From: Phenylobacterium koreense
Lineage (GTDB): Bacteria; Pseudomonadota; Alphaproteobacteria; Caulobacterales; Caulobacteraceae
NCBI RefSeq assembly: GCF_040545335.1
Contig: NZ_JBEPLU010000002.1
Coordinates: 496,001 to 560,000 of the forward strand
DNA: 64,000 bases
Direction: 5' to 3'
Below the pieces are notes generated by a model. That model saw only the letters and a program-made list of their open reading frames with translations. It was not told where the DNA came from and did not search any database. Each line of letters opens with the position of its first letter. Positions within the stretch are counted from its first letter, which is position 1. Below are positions 26,197-35,200 of the stretch, one piece after another. A program made the translations under genes and the position numbers.

Positions 26197-26484
26197 ATGA
26201 GGAAACTTGTGACCACCGGCCTGCTCGGCCTTGCGCTGTCCTTCGGGGCGATATCGGCCTGGGCCGGCGCGCTTTCGGCCGAGAACACGCCCATCGCCGA
26301 GATCGCTGCGACGCCCGAGGGCAAGGCCGCCCTCGATAAGAACCTGCCGGGCCTGACGAGCCACGGGGCCTACGAACAGTTCAAGAGCATGAGCCTTAAG
26401 CAGGTCCAGCCTCTCTCCGGAGGCGCGATCACCGACGACCAGATCAAGGCCGTGCAGGCGGACCTGAACAAGGCCAAGAAGTAG
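26197..26484 (+). CDS. Small exported hypothetical protein
   Basis: This 95-residue protein has a signal peptide (MRKLVTTGLLGLALSFGAIS, cleavage near AWAG) and a short mature helical part with TPIAEIAATPEGKAALDKNL and ITDDQIKAVQADLNKAKK. The mature sequence has no Cys and no metal motif. Similar small Ala/Lys-rich periplasmic proteins occur in Caulobacterales, but the function is unknown. It is divergent from gatB, and the 125-base gap between them probably holds both promoters. A loose GC hairpin followed by GTTTT ends near 26524 and may terminate it. Confidence 0.75.
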   Translation: MRKLVTTGLLGLALSFGAISAWAGALSAENTPIAEIAATPEGKAALDKNLPGLTSHGAYEQFKSMSLKQVQPLSGGAITDDQIKAVQADLNKAKK

Positions 26485-26591
26485 GCCTTCCGCCGGCAAC
26501 CTTGGCCGGAGGCGCTGCGTTTTAGAGGCAAGGCCGGTCCCGACGCGAGTGGCCGCCGGGGCGTCCGCGCCTCGATCAGAAGGCGTGCCCG

Positions 26592-27536
26592 ATGCGACAG
26601 GCCAGCGCGATGCCGACCACCTTGTTCTTCCTCGTCGCCCTGCTGGGCCTGTGGCCAGCGTACCTGGCCTATCGCGCAGGCGGCCCAGCCGGCGGCGTGA
26701 GCGCCAGCCTCCTGGTCCTGGCCTGCGCCATGCTGGTGGGGTCGGCGACCAGGGTCGCCAGCCAGTGGGAGCGCGCCGTCGTCCTGCGGCTTGGCCGATT
26801 CCAGGCGCTGCGCGGCCCGGGGCTGTTCTTCATCATCCCGATCGTCGACACCGTGGCCTATCTGATCGACGTCCGGGTGATCACCTCGTCGTTCAAGGCC
26901 GAGAAGACCTTGACCAAGGACACCGTGCCGGTCGACGTCGACGCGGTGCTGTTCTGGCGCGTCGTCGATCCGCAGAGGGCGGCGCTGGATGTCGAGGATT
27001 ATAGCAGCGCCATCGCCTGGGCTTCGCAGACCGCCCTGCGCGACGTCATCGGCAAGACCATGCTGGCGGACATGCTCGAGGGCCGCGAGAAGATCAGCCG
27101 CGAGCTTGGCCGCATCATCGACGAGCGCAGCCAGCCCTGGGGCGTCAACGTCATCTCTGTCGAACTGAAGGACGTGCTGATCCCGGCCTCCCTGGAGGAC
27201 GCCATGTCGATGCAGGCCCAGGCCGAGCGCGAGCGGCAAGCCCGGCTCATCCTCGGGGACTCCGAGCGCCAGGTCGCCGAGAAGTTCCAGGAAGCCGCCC
27301 GGACCTATGCCGACAACCCCACCGCCTTCCACCTGCGGGCGATGAACATGCTGTACGAGGGGCTGAAGCAGAACTCGACCATCGTGGTCGTGCCCTCCAG
27401 CGCCGTCGATTCGATGAACCTGGGCGCCCTCAGCGGCGTCACAGCGCTGGGCATGGAGCTCGAACGCCGCCAGGGGAAGATCCGAGAGCACAGGCCGCGC
27501 GAGCATAAGCCCGCGCCGGTGCGCCCGGCGGCCTAG
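26592..27536 (+). CDS. SPFH/band-7 membrane protein (slipin)
   Basis: This 314-residue protein has two N-terminal hydrophobic segments (TTLFFLVALLGLWPAYLAY and SASLLVLACAMLVGSA), then a stomatin/slipin SPFH domain (WERAVVLRLGRFQALRGPGL, TKDTVPVDVDAVLFWRV, ISRELGRIIDERSQPWGV). A coiled region (AQAERERQARLILGDSE) and a basic C-terminal tail follow. Slipins form membrane-bound oligomers and often work with an NfeD protease partner, but no nfeD gene is adjacent. It converges with gatA across a symmetric hairpin. Function is inferred only at family level. Confidence 0.9.
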   Translation: MRQASAMPTTLFFLVALLGLWPAYLAYRAGGPAGGVSASLLVLACAMLVGSATRVASQWERAVVLRLGRFQALRGPGLFFIIPIVDTVAYLIDVRVITSSFKAEKTLTKDTVPVDVDAVLFWRVVDPQRAALDVEDYSSAIAWASQTALRDVIGKTMLADMLEGREKISRELGRIIDERSQPWGVNVISVELKDVLIPASLEDAMSMQAQAERERQARLILGDSERQVAEKFQEAARTYADNPTAFHLRAMNMLYEGLKQNSTIVVVPSSAVDSMNLGALSGVTALGMELERRQGKIREHRPREHKPAPVRPAA

Positions 27537-27542
27537 GGGAGT

Positions 27543-27567
27543 AGCGCCGGCCTGATCGACCGGCGCT
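27543..27567. terminator. Symmetric hairpin between convergent slipin and gatA genes
   Basis: An 8-bp stem pairs AGCGCCGG (27543-27550) with CCGGCGCT (27560-27567) around a 9-base loop. It sits in the 37-base gap between two convergent stop codons, so it could end both transcripts. There is no T-run on either side. Confidence 0.45.
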
Positions 27568-27573
27568 TGGCCC

Positions 27574-29046
27574 TCACCACCACTTGGCGGGCTTGGCCTT
27601 GAAGTCGGCGGCCTTTTCGAGCGCGCCGCCGAGCGAGAACAGCGTGCCCTCGTCCAGCGCCTTGCCGATCAGTTGCAGGCCGAGCGGCAAGCCGTTGGCG
27701 TCGACGCCAGCCGGAATGCTCATGCCCGGCAGGCCCGCCAGGTTCACGGTCACGGTGAAGATGTCATTCAGGTACATCGCCACCGGGTCGTCCGAATTGG
27801 CGCCCAGCTCGAAGGCCGCCGACGGGGCCGTCGGGGTCAGCAGCGCATCGACCTTTTCGAAGGCCTGGTCGAAGTCTTCGGCGATGCGACGGCGGACTTT
27901 CAGCGCCTTGACGTAGTAGGCGTCGTAATAGCCGGCCGAGAGCACGTAGGTGCCGATCAGGATGCGGCGCTTCACCTCGGCGCCGAAGCCGGCCGCGCGG
28001 GTGTTTTCGTAGGTCTCGGTGAGGTTCCCGCCGTTCTCGCGCAGGCCATAACGCATGCCATCATAGCGGGCGAGGTTCGACGAGGCCTCGGCAGGGGCGA
28101 CGATGTAGTAGGCCGGCAGGGCGTACTTGGTGTGCGGCAGCGACACCTCGACGATCTCGCAGCCGGCCTCCTTGAGCCAGGCGATACCCTGCTCCCAGAG
28201 CTTCTCGATCTCCGGCGGCATGTTGTCGACGCGGTATTCCTTCGGAATGCCGATGCGCAGTCCCTTCACCGACTTGCCGACGAAGCTGGGGAAATCCGGA
28301 ACCTCGATATCGAGGCTGGTGGAGTCCTTGGCGTCGTGACCCGACATCGACTTGAGCAGGATCGCCGCGTCCTCGACGGTCTTGGCGATCGGGCCGGCCT
28401 GGTCGAGGGACGAGGCGAAGGCCACCACCCCCCAGCGCGAGCAGCGGCCGTAGGTCGGCTTGATCCCGACGGTGCCGGTGAAGGCGGCCGGCTGGCGGAT
28501 CGAACCGCCGGTGTCGGTCGCCGTGGCGCCCAGGCAAAGGTCGGCGGCGACCGCCGCGGCCGAACCGCCGGAGGAGCCGCCTGGAGTCAGCTTCGAGTTC
28601 GAGCCTTCCGAGCGCCAGGGATTCACCACCGGACCGAAGGCCGAGGTCTCGTTCGACGAGCCCATGGCGAACTCGTCGAGGTTCAGCTTGCCCAGCATCA
28701 CCGCGCCGTCGCGCCACAGGTTGGCGGTGACGGTCGACTCATAGGTCGGGACGAAGTTGCCGAGGATGTTCGAGCATGCCGTCGAGCGGACGCCTTCGGT
28801 GCAGAACAGATCCTTGATGCCCAGCGGCGCGCCGTCCAGGGCTCCGGCATCGCCGCGGGCGCGGCGGGCGTCGGAGTCCTTGGCCATGGCGATGGCCTTT
28901 TCCGGCGTCTCCAGGATGTAAGCGTTCAGCGGCTTGGCCGCGGCCACCGCCTCGACATGGGCCTTGGTCAGCTCTTCCGACGAGAAGGACTTGTCGGCCA
29001 GGCCGTCCAGCGCGGCCTTGAGCGTCAGGGAGGTCAGGGCGCTCAT
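27574..29046 (-). CDS. gatA: Aspartyl/glutamyl-tRNA amidotransferase subunit A
   Basis: This 490-residue amidase subunit of GatCAB releases ammonia from glutamine for tRNA amidation. The amidase-signature triad is visible: Lys in [10 protein letters not shown], the Ser in [13 protein letters not shown], and the nucleophile Ser in [12 protein letters not shown]. Length is normal. It overlaps the gatC stop by one base (TAATG), showing translational coupling in a gatC-gatA operon. Its stop faces the slipin gene. Confidence 0.98.
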   Translation of the reverse strand: MSALTSLTLKAALDGLADKSFSSEELTKAHVEAVAAAKPLNAYILETPEKAIAMAKDSDARRARGDAGALDGAPLGIKDLFCTEGVRSTACSNILGNFVPTYESTVTANLWRDGAVMLGKLNLDEFAMGSSNETSAFGPVVNPWRSEGSNSKLTPGGSSGGSAAAVAADLCLGATATDTGGSIRQPAAFTGTVGIKPTYGRCSRWGVVAFASSLDQAGPIAKTVEDAAILLKSMSGHDAKDSTSLDIEVPDFPSFVGKSVKGLRIGIPKEYRVDNMPPEIEKLWEQGIAWLKEAGCEIVEVSLPHTKYALPAYYIVAPAEASSNLARYDGMRYGLRENGGNLTETYENTRAAGFGAEVKRRILIGTYVLSAGYYDAYYVKALKVRRRIAEDFDQAFEKVDALLTPTAPSAAFELGANSDDPVAMYLNDIFTVTVNLAGLPGMSIPAGVDANGLPLGLQLIGKALDEGTLFSLGGALEKAADFKAKPAKWW

Positions 29047-29333
29047 TATTCCACCACCTTCGGCACGACATAGAAGCCATCGACGGTCTTCGGCGCGTTG
29101 GACAGCACCTTGGACGCGTCTCCGCCGTCGGTGACCACGTCCTCGCGCATGGGCAGGGTCGCGGCCACGGCCGAGGTCATCGGCTCGACCCCGTCGGTGT
29201 TCACCTCGTTGAGCTGCTCGATCCAGGTCATGATCCCGGTCAGTTCCTTGGCGAGCGCTTCAAGCTTCTCCTCGGGCTCGGCGATCCGCGCGAGCCTCGC
29301 GACCTTTCGAACGGTCGCGGCGTCGATGGCCAT
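29046..29333 (-). CDS. gatC: Aspartyl/glutamyl-tRNA amidotransferase subunit C
   Basis: This 95-residue subunit stabilises GatA and bridges it to GatB. ATG 29333 ([17 protein letters not shown]) is the usual GatC start. An in-frame start seven codons upstream is less likely. Conserved features are the N-terminal helix, the [19 protein letters not shown] core, and the C-terminal FYVVPKVVE segment that enters GatA. It is first in the gatCA operon and divergent from ruvX. Confidence 0.97.
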   Translation of the reverse strand: MAIDAATVRKVARLARIAEPEEKLEALAKELTGIMTWIEQLNEVNTDGVEPMTSAVAATLPMREDVVTDGGDASKVLSNAPKTVDGFYVVPKVVE

Positions 29334-29412
29334 GGGGGCCCTCCTGATGTCCAAGCCAGGGGGTTAGCCGCGCAGGCCTCCCTTTGACAAGCGATGACCG
29401 CTAAGAAGCGGC

Positions 29413-29886
29413 ATGGCCGTTGTCGAACTGACCGATCTTCCCGCCCTTTTACCCCGCTATTCGGCCCTGATCGGGCTGGATCTCGGGGAAAAGACCATCG
29501 GCGTCGCCGTCTCCGACGTGACTCGCATGGTGGCCTCGCCGCTGGAGCTGATCCGCAAGACCAAGTTCACGGCCGAAGCGAACCGCCTGTTCGCCCTGAT
29601 CGACGAGCGGCAAATCGGCGCGGTGGTCATCGGCCTGCCGGTCAATATGGACGGAACCGAGGGCGCGCGCTGCCAGTCGAACCGCGCCTTCGCGCGCAAT
29701 CTCCTGCGCCTGCGCGAGTTGCCGATCGCCTTCTGGGACGAACGGATGTCGACCATGGCGGTTAACCGCCTGCTGATCGACGAGGCCGACGTCACCCGCA
29801 ACCGTCGCGCCGAACTGGTGGACAAGATGGCCGCAGCCTGGATCCTGCAGGGGGCGCTCGATCGCCTCCGGACTGTGGGCGAATGA
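29413..29886 (+). CDS. ruvX: RuvX/YqgF pre-16S rRNA nuclease
   Basis: This 157-residue RNase H-fold protein carries IGLDLGEKTIGVAVSD with the catalytic Asp, VVIGLPVNMDGTEG, and FWDERMSTMAV with the second acidic residue, plus a final DKMAAAWILQGALD helix. The family was described as a Holliday-junction resolvase homolog and in E. coli YqgF as a nuclease that matures the 5' end of 16S rRNA. It is a single gene, divergent from gatC, and followed by two palindromic repeats. Confidence 0.93.
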   Translation: MAVVELTDLPALLPRYSALIGLDLGEKTIGVAVSDVTRMVASPLELIRKTKFTAEANRLFALIDERQIGAVVIGLPVNMDGTEGARCQSNRAFARNLLRLRELPIAFWDERMSTMAVNRLLIDEADVTRNRRAELVDKMAAAWILQGALDRLRTVGE

Positions 29887-29920
29887 GCCGTCGCGCTTGG
29901 CGCCCTTCCCTCCCTCGCCT

Positions 29921-29971
29921 AGAGCCTTTTAGGGCCAGATGAAAATCATCTGGCCCGTTGAAAAAGGCTCT
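29921..29971. repeat. Nested palindromic repeat (first of two)
   Basis: The outer arms AGAGCCTTTT (29921-29930) and AAAAGGCTCT (29962-29971) enclose an inner perfect 11-bp stem, GGGCCAGATGA (29932-29942) with TCATCTGGCCC (29946-29956), and a loop of AAA. It shows the nested form of a REP-like or intergenic mosaic element. It could also end ruvX transcription. Confidence 0.75.
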
Positions 29972-29985
29972 ATTTCCCTAATGTT

Positions 29986-30036
29986 AGAGCGCGTTCTGAC
30001 CGCAAAACCGGGTTCCACTTTTGCGGAACGCGCTCT
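29986..30036. repeat. Nested palindromic repeat (second of two)
   Basis: The outer arms AGAGCGCGTTC (29986-29996) and GAACGCGCTCT (30026-30036) match perfectly. The inner stem pairs CGCAAAA (30001-30007) with TTTTGCG (30019-30025) around ACCGGGTTCCA. Elements with this GCAAAACCGG/TTTTGCGG pattern recur in alphaproteobacterial intergenic regions. It ends 14 bases before the pyrB start codon. Confidence 0.78.
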
Positions 30037-30050
30037 ATGAGGCGGCTTTA

Positions 30051-31022
30051 ATGAGCGCAGCACCCCTCAACGAGGTCCTCGGCCGGACCTTCCCTTTCCC
30101 GAAGCGCCACTTCCTATCGGTGGTGGATCTCAACCCCGTGGAAGTCGCCGGCCTGCTGGACCTGGCCGACAGTTTCGTCGTCCTGAACCGCCAACATTCG
30201 AAGAAGCTCGATCTGCTCAAGGGTCGAACGCTGATGAATCTCTTCTTCGAGAACTCGACCCGGACCCAGAGCTCCTTCGAACTGGCCGGCAAGCGGCTGG
30301 GCGCCGACGTCGTGAATATGAGCCCGCGGTCCTCCTCGATCTCCAAGGGCGAGACCCTGATCGACACGGCCGTCACCCTCAACGCCATGCAACCGGACCT
30401 GCTGGTGGTGCGGCACTCGTCGTCGGGGGCGGCTTCGCTGCTTTCTCAGAAGGTCACCTGCTCGGTGGTCAATGCGGGCGACGGCCAGCACGAGCACCCG
30501 ACCCAGGCCCTGCTCGACATGCTCTCCCTGCGCCGGGCCTTCGGCCGCATCGCGGGGCTGAAGATCGCCATCTGCGGCGACATCCTGCACAGCCGCGTGG
30601 CCCGTTCGAACGTCGGCCTCCTGCAGATGATGGGGGCGGAGGTGCGTTTGGTCGGGCCGCCGACCCTGATGCCGACCCAGGCCGACCGTTGGGGCTCGGC
30701 CGTCTATCACGACATGCGCAAGGGCATCGAAGGCTGCGACGTGGTCATGATGCTGCGCCTCCAGCTCGAACGCATGGACGGGGTGATGGCCCCGTCGAAA
30801 CGTGAATACTTCCGCTTCTACGGCCTGGACCGCGAGAAGCTGGCCCACGCTGCGCCGCATGTCCGCGTCATGCACCCAGGCCCGATGAACCGGGGCGTCG
30901 AGATCGACTCCGAGGTCGCCGACGACCTGGCCGTCTCGCTGATCCAGGATCAGGTGGAGATGGGCGTGGCCGCGCGTATGGCCGTGCTGACGTCGCTCGC
31001 CGCGCGGTTGGACAACGACTGA
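30051..31022 (+). CDS. pyrB: Aspartate carbamoyltransferase catalytic subunit
   Basis: This 323-residue enzyme makes carbamoyl aspartate in pyrimidine synthesis. The carbamoyl-phosphate motif [28 protein letters not shown] and the [10 protein letters not shown] motif are intact. The start is ATG 30051 ([11 protein letters not shown]). An upstream TTG frame runs into the palindromic repeat and is rejected. No pyrI regulatory gene is present. It is followed with a 1-base overlap by a LOG-family gene and then by a PyrC-like gene, an arrangement that suggests an ATCase/PyrC-prime complex. Confidence 0.97.
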   Translation: MSAAPLNEVLGRTFPFPKRHFLSVVDLNPVEVAGLLDLADSFVVLNRQHSKKLDLLKGRTLMNLFFENSTRTQSSFELAGKRLGADVVNMSPRSSSISKGETLIDTAVTLNAMQPDLLVVRHSSSGAASLLSQKVTCSVVNAGDGQHEHPTQALLDMLSLRRAFGRIAGLKIAICGDILHSRVARSNVGLLQMMGAEVRLVGPPTLMPTQADRWGSAVYHDMRKGIEGCDVVMMLRLQLERMDGVMAPSKREYFRFYGLDREKLAHAAPHVRVMHPGPMNRGVEIDSEVADDLAVSLIQDQVEMGVAARMAVLTSLAARLDND

Positions 31023-31612
31023 TGAACGCCATCGCCTCGGTGTGCGTGTTCTGCGGGTCCAGCCCGGGGGCGGATCCTGCCTATGCCGCGGCCGCCCGCG
31101 CCATGGGACGCGCCATCGCCGAGCGGGGCTTGCGGCTGGTCTATGGCGGCGCGAAGGTCGGGCTGATGGGCGCTCTGGCCGACGCGGCCATGGCCTCCGG
31201 CGGGGAGGTGATCGGCGTCATGCCCCACGCCCTGGCCGACAAGGAGATCGGTCACCACGGCCTCACCAGGCTGGAAGTCGTCGGCTCCATGCACGAGCGC
31301 AAGGCGCGAATGGCCGAACTGTCCGACGGCTTCGTCGCCCTGCCCGGCGGCGTCGGCACGCTGGAAGAGATCTTCGAGATCTGGACCTGGGGCCAGCTGG
31401 GCTTCCACGCCAAACCGGCCGCCTTTCTGAACGTACGCGGCTATTACGACGGCCTGCGCAATTTCCTCGATCACTCGGTGGGCGAAGCGTTCCTGCGCGC
31501 GCCTCACCGCGACATGGTGATCTTCCGCGAGGACGCGGGCCAGGTGTTGGACGCCCTGGCCGCCTACGTCCCCCCCATCGTCGAGAAATGGATCGGACGC
31601 CCCGAACTATGA
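31022..31612 (+). CDS. LOG-family nucleotide phosphoribohydrolase
   Basis: This 196-residue Rossmann protein belongs to the LOG/YvdD (TIGR00730-type) family. The two signature motifs are [10 protein letters not shown] and the PGGVGTLEE catalytic loop. It has the N-terminal [15 protein letters not shown]. Relatives cleave the N-glycosidic bond of nucleoside 5'-monophosphates, and plant LOG makes active cytokinins this way. It is tightly packed between pyrB and the PyrC-like gene, with its start and stop overlapping both, so it is co-translated with pyrimidine genes. Whether it acts on pyrimidine nucleotides is inferred from position only. Confidence 0.92.
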   Translation: MNAIASVCVFCGSSPGADPAYAAAARAMGRAIAERGLRLVYGGAKVGLMGALADAAMASGGEVIGVMPHALADKEIGHHGLTRLEVVGSMHERKARMAELSDGFVALPGGVGTLEEIFEIWTWGQLGFHAKPAAFLNVRGYYDGLRNFLDHSVGEAFLRAPHRDMVIFREDAGQVLDALAAYVPPIVEKWIGRPEL

Positions 31613-32895
31613 CCCAACGCGCGACCGCCTTCGTCAACGCCCGCCTCGTCGATCCCGCCAGCGGCTGGGACGGTCCCGGCGCCCTGCTGGTCCGCGACGG
31701 CAAGATCGCCGACGTCGTCCAGGGCGGCGACCTCGGTGCGCTCGCCGCCGATATCGAGGTGATCGACGCCGGCGGCGCGATGCTCGCGCCCGGCCTCGTG
31801 GACCTGCGGGTCAAGACCGGCGAGCCCGGCGCGGAGACCAAGGAGACCCTGAAGTCGGCCAGCCTGGCCGCGGCCGCCGGCGGGGTGACCTCCATCGTCC
31901 TGCAACCGGACACGAACCCGGTCGTGGATGAGGCCTCGGTCGTGGACTTCATCCTGCGTCGCACGCGCGACATCGAGTTGGTCCACGTCTATCCGGCCGG
32001 CGCGGCCACCAAGGGGGCGCAGGGCGAGCGAATGGCCGAGATCGGCCTGATGCGCGAGGCCGGCTGCGTCTACGTCACCGACGCCGACCGCCCGATCGTC
32101 AATTCCAAGGTGCTCCAGCGGGTGCTGGCCTACGCCAAGAGCTTCGGCGTCCTGGTGGCTCATCGCCCCGCCGATCCCTGGCTCTCGACCGGCGCCGCGG
32201 CCACCGCCGGCGAGTTCGCCGGCCGCATGGGCCTGCCCAGCGTTCCGCCGATCGCAGAGAAGATCATGCTGGAGCGCGACCTGGCGCTCGTGGAGCTCAC
32301 CGGCGCGCCGTTCCTCGTGGACCAGGTGACCACCGCCTGCGCCCTGGAGAGCCTGAAGCGTGGCAAGGACAAGGGCCTGCCGGTCTCCGCCACCACCTCG
32401 ATCAACCACCTCTCGTTCAACGAGGTGGATATCGGCGACTATCGCACGTTCCTGAAGTTCGACCCGCCGGTGCGCGGCGAGGACGACCGTCAGGCGACGA
32501 TCGACGCGCTCGCCTCCGGCCTCATCGACATCGTGGTCTCAGCCCACTGTCCGGCGCCGGCCGAGGACAAGCGCTTGCCCTATGACGAGGCCGCGCCCGG
32601 CGCGGTCGGCCTGCAGACCCTTCTGCCGGCCTTGCTCGCCTTCCAGGACCAGATCCCGCTCATCGACCTGATGCGGACGGTGACCAGCCGTCCCGCCGAG
32701 TTGCTTGGCCTGCCGGCCGGCAAGCTGGCCAAGGGCGCGCCGGCCGACCTGGTGCTGTGCGACCTGAATGCGCCGATCGTGATCGATCTCGACAAGCTGA
32801 AGTCCAAATCTCACAACTCTCCGTTCGACGGCCGTCGGCTGTTCGGCGAGGTGAAGATGACGCTGATCGACGGTCGGACCGTCTACCAGGCCTGA
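31609..32895 (+). CDS. Dihydroorotase-like protein lacking metal ligands (PyrC-prime type)
   Basis: This 428-residue amidohydrolase-fold protein aligns with type-I dihydroorotase, but key ligands are lost. Where active enzymes have D-x-H-x-H it has DLRVK (Asp65, Arg67, Lys69), and where they have D-H-A-P-H it has AHCPA (Ala312, His313). His in TTSINHLS is kept. Such inactive forms (PyrC-prime) are known in Pseudomonas, where they scaffold aspartate carbamoyltransferase. Location directly after pyrB and the LOG gene fits this. An active pyrC must then exist elsewhere. ATG 31609 overlaps the LOG stop by 4 bases. Confidence 0.9.
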   Translation: MTQRATAFVNARLVDPASGWDGPGALLVRDGKIADVVQGGDLGALAADIEVIDAGGAMLAPGLVDLRVKTGEPGAETKETLKSASLAAAAGGVTSIVLQPDTNPVVDEASVVDFILRRTRDIELVHVYPAGAATKGAQGERMAEIGLMREAGCVYVTDADRPIVNSKVLQRVLAYAKSFGVLVAHRPADPWLSTGAAATAGEFAGRMGLPSVPPIAEKIMLERDLALVELTGAPFLVDQVTTACALESLKRGKDKGLPVSATTSINHLSFNEVDIGDYRTFLKFDPPVRGEDDRQATIDALASGLIDIVVSAHCPAPAEDKRLPYDEAAPGAVGLQTLLPALLAFQDQIPLIDLMRTVTSRPAELLGLPAGKLAKGAPADLVLCDLNAPIVIDLDKLKSKSHNSPFDGRRLFGEVKMTLIDGRTVYQA

Positions 32896-32969
32896 CGCGT
32901 CAGCCAGTCCGAGATTGAACGCCGATCTCGGAGCGCCTATAGGTAGTCGCGAACAAAGCGAGAACCGAC

Positions 32970-33302
32970 ATGACCTATCATGGTGGCTGCCAGTGCGGCG
33001 CGGTGGCGTTCGAGGCCGATGGGGAAATCACCCAGTTGGTCGAATGCAACTGTTCGATCTGCAAACCCAAGGGCTATCTGTTGTGGTTCGTGCCCGAGGC
33101 GGATTTCCGGCTGACGACCGACGAATCCGCGCTCAGCGAATACCGATTCAACACCCACAAGATCGCCCACCAGTTCTGCTCGACCTGCGGGGTTTCGACC
33201 TTTGGTCACGGGCCGGGCATGTATGCGGTCAACGCCAGGACCTTGAAGGATTTCGACGTCAAGAGCGTGCCGATCCAGGCCTTCGACGGGGCCTCGCGTT
33301 GA
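32970..33302 (+). CDS. GFA-family (CENP-V/Gfa-like) zinc protein
   Basis: This 110-residue protein has the GFA zinc-binding pattern: CQCGAV, then CNCSICKPKG, then FCSTCGV. These supply cysteines for two zinc sites. The family includes the glutathione-dependent formaldehyde-activating enzyme (Gfa). However, many small members have no proven reaction and the protein may not act on formaldehyde. It stands 74 bases after the PyrC-like gene and before plsY. The start lies behind a weak GAGAAC site. Confidence 0.9.
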   Translation: MTYHGGCQCGAVAFEADGEITQLVECNCSICKPKGYLLWFVPEADFRLTTDESALSEYRFNTHKIAHQFCSTCGVSTFGHGPGMYAVNARTLKDFDVKSVPIQAFDGASR

Positions 33303-33375
33303 GCATCGGCCTATGGCGACGGATGACGGCGGCCGATGCGGACGCTAGGACTCTGGCCAGACCTGGGGGGAAAAT

Positions 33376-34017
33376 ATGCCGGCCGACTCGCTCAGCCCTG
33401 TCCTGATCGCCGCCGCCGTGGTGGGCGGCTACCTGCTCGGCTCGATCCCGTTCGGAGTGATCGCCACGCGCCTAGGCGGCGCCGGCGACGTGCGCTCGAT
33501 CGGCTCGGGCAACATCGGCGCGACCAACGTTCTGCGCACCGGCCGCAAGGATCTGGCTCTGATCACCCTGCTGGGCGACGGCGGCAAGGGCGCGGTGGCG
33601 GTGTTCATCGCCTGGCTGCTGACCCGCGGCGGCGGCGTCCAGGCTCAGGCCAGCCTCACCTCGCTCGCGGGCGGCGCGGCCTTCCTGGGCCATCTCTTCC
33701 CGGTCTGGCTGAAGTTCAAAGGCGGCAAGGGCGTGGCGACCTTCTTCGGGACCTTGCTGGCGGCCGCCTGGCCGGTGGGCATGGCGGCGGGCGCAACCTG
33801 GATCCTCATGGCCCTGGTCTTCCGAATCTCGTCCCTCGCCGCGCTAGCGGCTGCGATCCTGGCGCCGATCTACGTGATCCTGCTGGGCCGCCCCTATCCA
33901 ATCGCGCTGATGGCCGCCTTCATGGCCGTGCTGATCTACATCCGGCACAAGGAGAACATCTCCCGGCTGCTGAAGGGCCAGGAGCCTAGGATCGGAAAGA
34001 AAAAAGAAGCCGCGTGA
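33376..34017 (+). CDS. plsY: Acyl-phosphate:glycerol-3-phosphate acyltransferase
   Basis: This 213-residue integral membrane enzyme transfers the acyl group from acyl phosphate to glycerol 3-phosphate, the first step in phospholipid synthesis. Motifs are GSIPFGVIATRLGG, GSGNIGATNVLR, LLGDGGKGAVAV and LKFKGGKGVATFFG. Five or six helices are present. The C-terminus is basic (KKKEAA). Its stop overlaps the GTG start of dprA by 4 bases, the usual neighbour in Caulobacterales. Confidence 0.96.
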   Translation: MPADSLSPVLIAAAVVGGYLLGSIPFGVIATRLGGAGDVRSIGSGNIGATNVLRTGRKDLALITLLGDGGKGAVAVFIAWLLTRGGGVQAQASLTSLAGGAAFLGHLFPVWLKFKGGKGVATFFGTLLAAAWPVGMAAGATWILMALVFRISSLAALAAAILAPIYVILLGRPYPIALMAAFMAVLIYIRHKENISRLLKGQEPRIGKKKEAA

Positions 34018-35108
34018 TCCGCCAGCTCACCGACGCCGCCCGCCGCGACTGGCTGCGCCTGGCGCGAACGGAGAACGTAGGCCCCGTCACCTTCGCCCAG
34101 CTCATCGCCCGCTATGGCGAGGCCTCGCTGGCGCTCGCGGCGATTCCCGACCTTACTCGGCGCGGCGGTCGCGTCTCTCCGCTGGGCATCCCATCGCACG
34201 ACGACGTGCGGCGCGAATTGGAGGCCGGCGCCGCGCTGGGCGCTCGTCTGCTCCTTTCCTGTGACGCCGCGTACCCGGCCGCGCTCGCGGCGCTCGACCC
34301 GCCGCCGCCGGCGATCTGGGCTCGCGGCGACGTCTCCCTGCTCAATCGTCCTAGCGTCGCCTTGGTCGGGGCGCGGATCGCCTCGGCCGGCGGCCAGAGG
34401 TTCGCCCGCGGCCTGGCCTCGGACCTCGGCGCACAAGGCTTCGTCATTGTCTCCGGCATGGCGCGCGGCATCGACGGCGCGGCCCACGAGGGCGCGTTGC
34501 CGACCGGAACCGTCGCCGTGCTCGGCGGCGGGATCGACGACATTTATCCGAGCGAGCATCGGAGCCTCTACGAACGCCTCGTCGAAGAGGGCTGCGTCGT
34601 CTCCGAAAGCGCCCCAGGCCGCACGGCCACGGCCAAGGACTTCCCCCGTCGCAACCGGATCATCTCGGGCCTTTCCCGGGCGGTCGTGGTGGTCGAGGCC
34701 GAACTCCGGTCGGGCTCGCTGATCACCGCAAGGCTTGCCGCCGAACAGGGCCGTGAAGTGCTGGCGGTCCCAGGTTCCCCGCTCGATCCGCGCGCCCGCG
34801 GTACCAACGACCTGATCCGCCAGGGCGCAGCGCTGTGCGAAGGCGTTGATGACGTCCTGCGGGCGCTGGAGGGCGTCCGCGGCCTGCGCGAGCCTGAATG
34901 TCCGTTCGCGCCGGCTCCGGTGTCCGACGCGGCCATCGACGGCGTGCGTGAAAAGGTCGCCGCCCTGCTGTCGCCAACGCCGGTTTCTCGGGACGAACTG
35001 GTGCGCGCCGCAGGCGCGCCGGCGCCGGTTGTCCTGGCCGCGCTGACCGAACTCGCCCTGGCCGGCCGCGCCGAATTGCTTCCCGGGGGCCTTGTGGCGC
35101 TGGCCTGA
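34014..35108 (+). CDS. dprA: DNA-processing protein DprA
   Basis: This 364-residue protein binds incoming single-stranded DNA and loads RecA during transformation. The Rossmann-type domain has VALVGARIASAGGQ, GMARGIDGAAHEGAL, VAVLGGGIDDIYP, and FPRRNRIISGLSRAVVVVEA. An N-terminal helical domain and a C-terminal winged-helix segment (about 300-364) are present. The GTG start at 34014 overlaps plsY. topA follows 92 bases later. Other competence genes are not in this window. Confidence 0.95.
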   Translation: MIRQLTDAARRDWLRLARTENVGPVTFAQLIARYGEASLALAAIPDLTRRGGRVSPLGIPSHDDVRRELEAGAALGARLLLSCDAAYPAALAALDPPPPAIWARGDVSLLNRPSVALVGARIASAGGQRFARGLASDLGAQGFVIVSGMARGIDGAAHEGALPTGTVAVLGGGIDDIYPSEHRSLYERLVEEGCVVSESAPGRTATAKDFPRRNRIISGLSRAVVVVEAELRSGSLITARLAAEQGREVLAVPGSPLDPRARGTNDLIRQGAALCEGVDDVLRALEGVRGLREPECPFAPAPVSDAAIDGVREKVAALLSPTPVSRDELVRAAGAPAPVVLAALTELALAGRAELLPGGLVALA

Positions 35109-35200
35109 CGAGCCTAGTTGACAGCGCCCGGGCCCCGCCCGCAACTTTCGCGCCCTTGATTTCTGGGCGATCCGTCCACGACGCCCCACATAGAGCGCCC

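Noticed and set aside
30021..30050. Upstream TTG start for pyrB
   Set aside because: It would begin inside the palindromic repeat. ATG 30051 gives the usual N-terminus.
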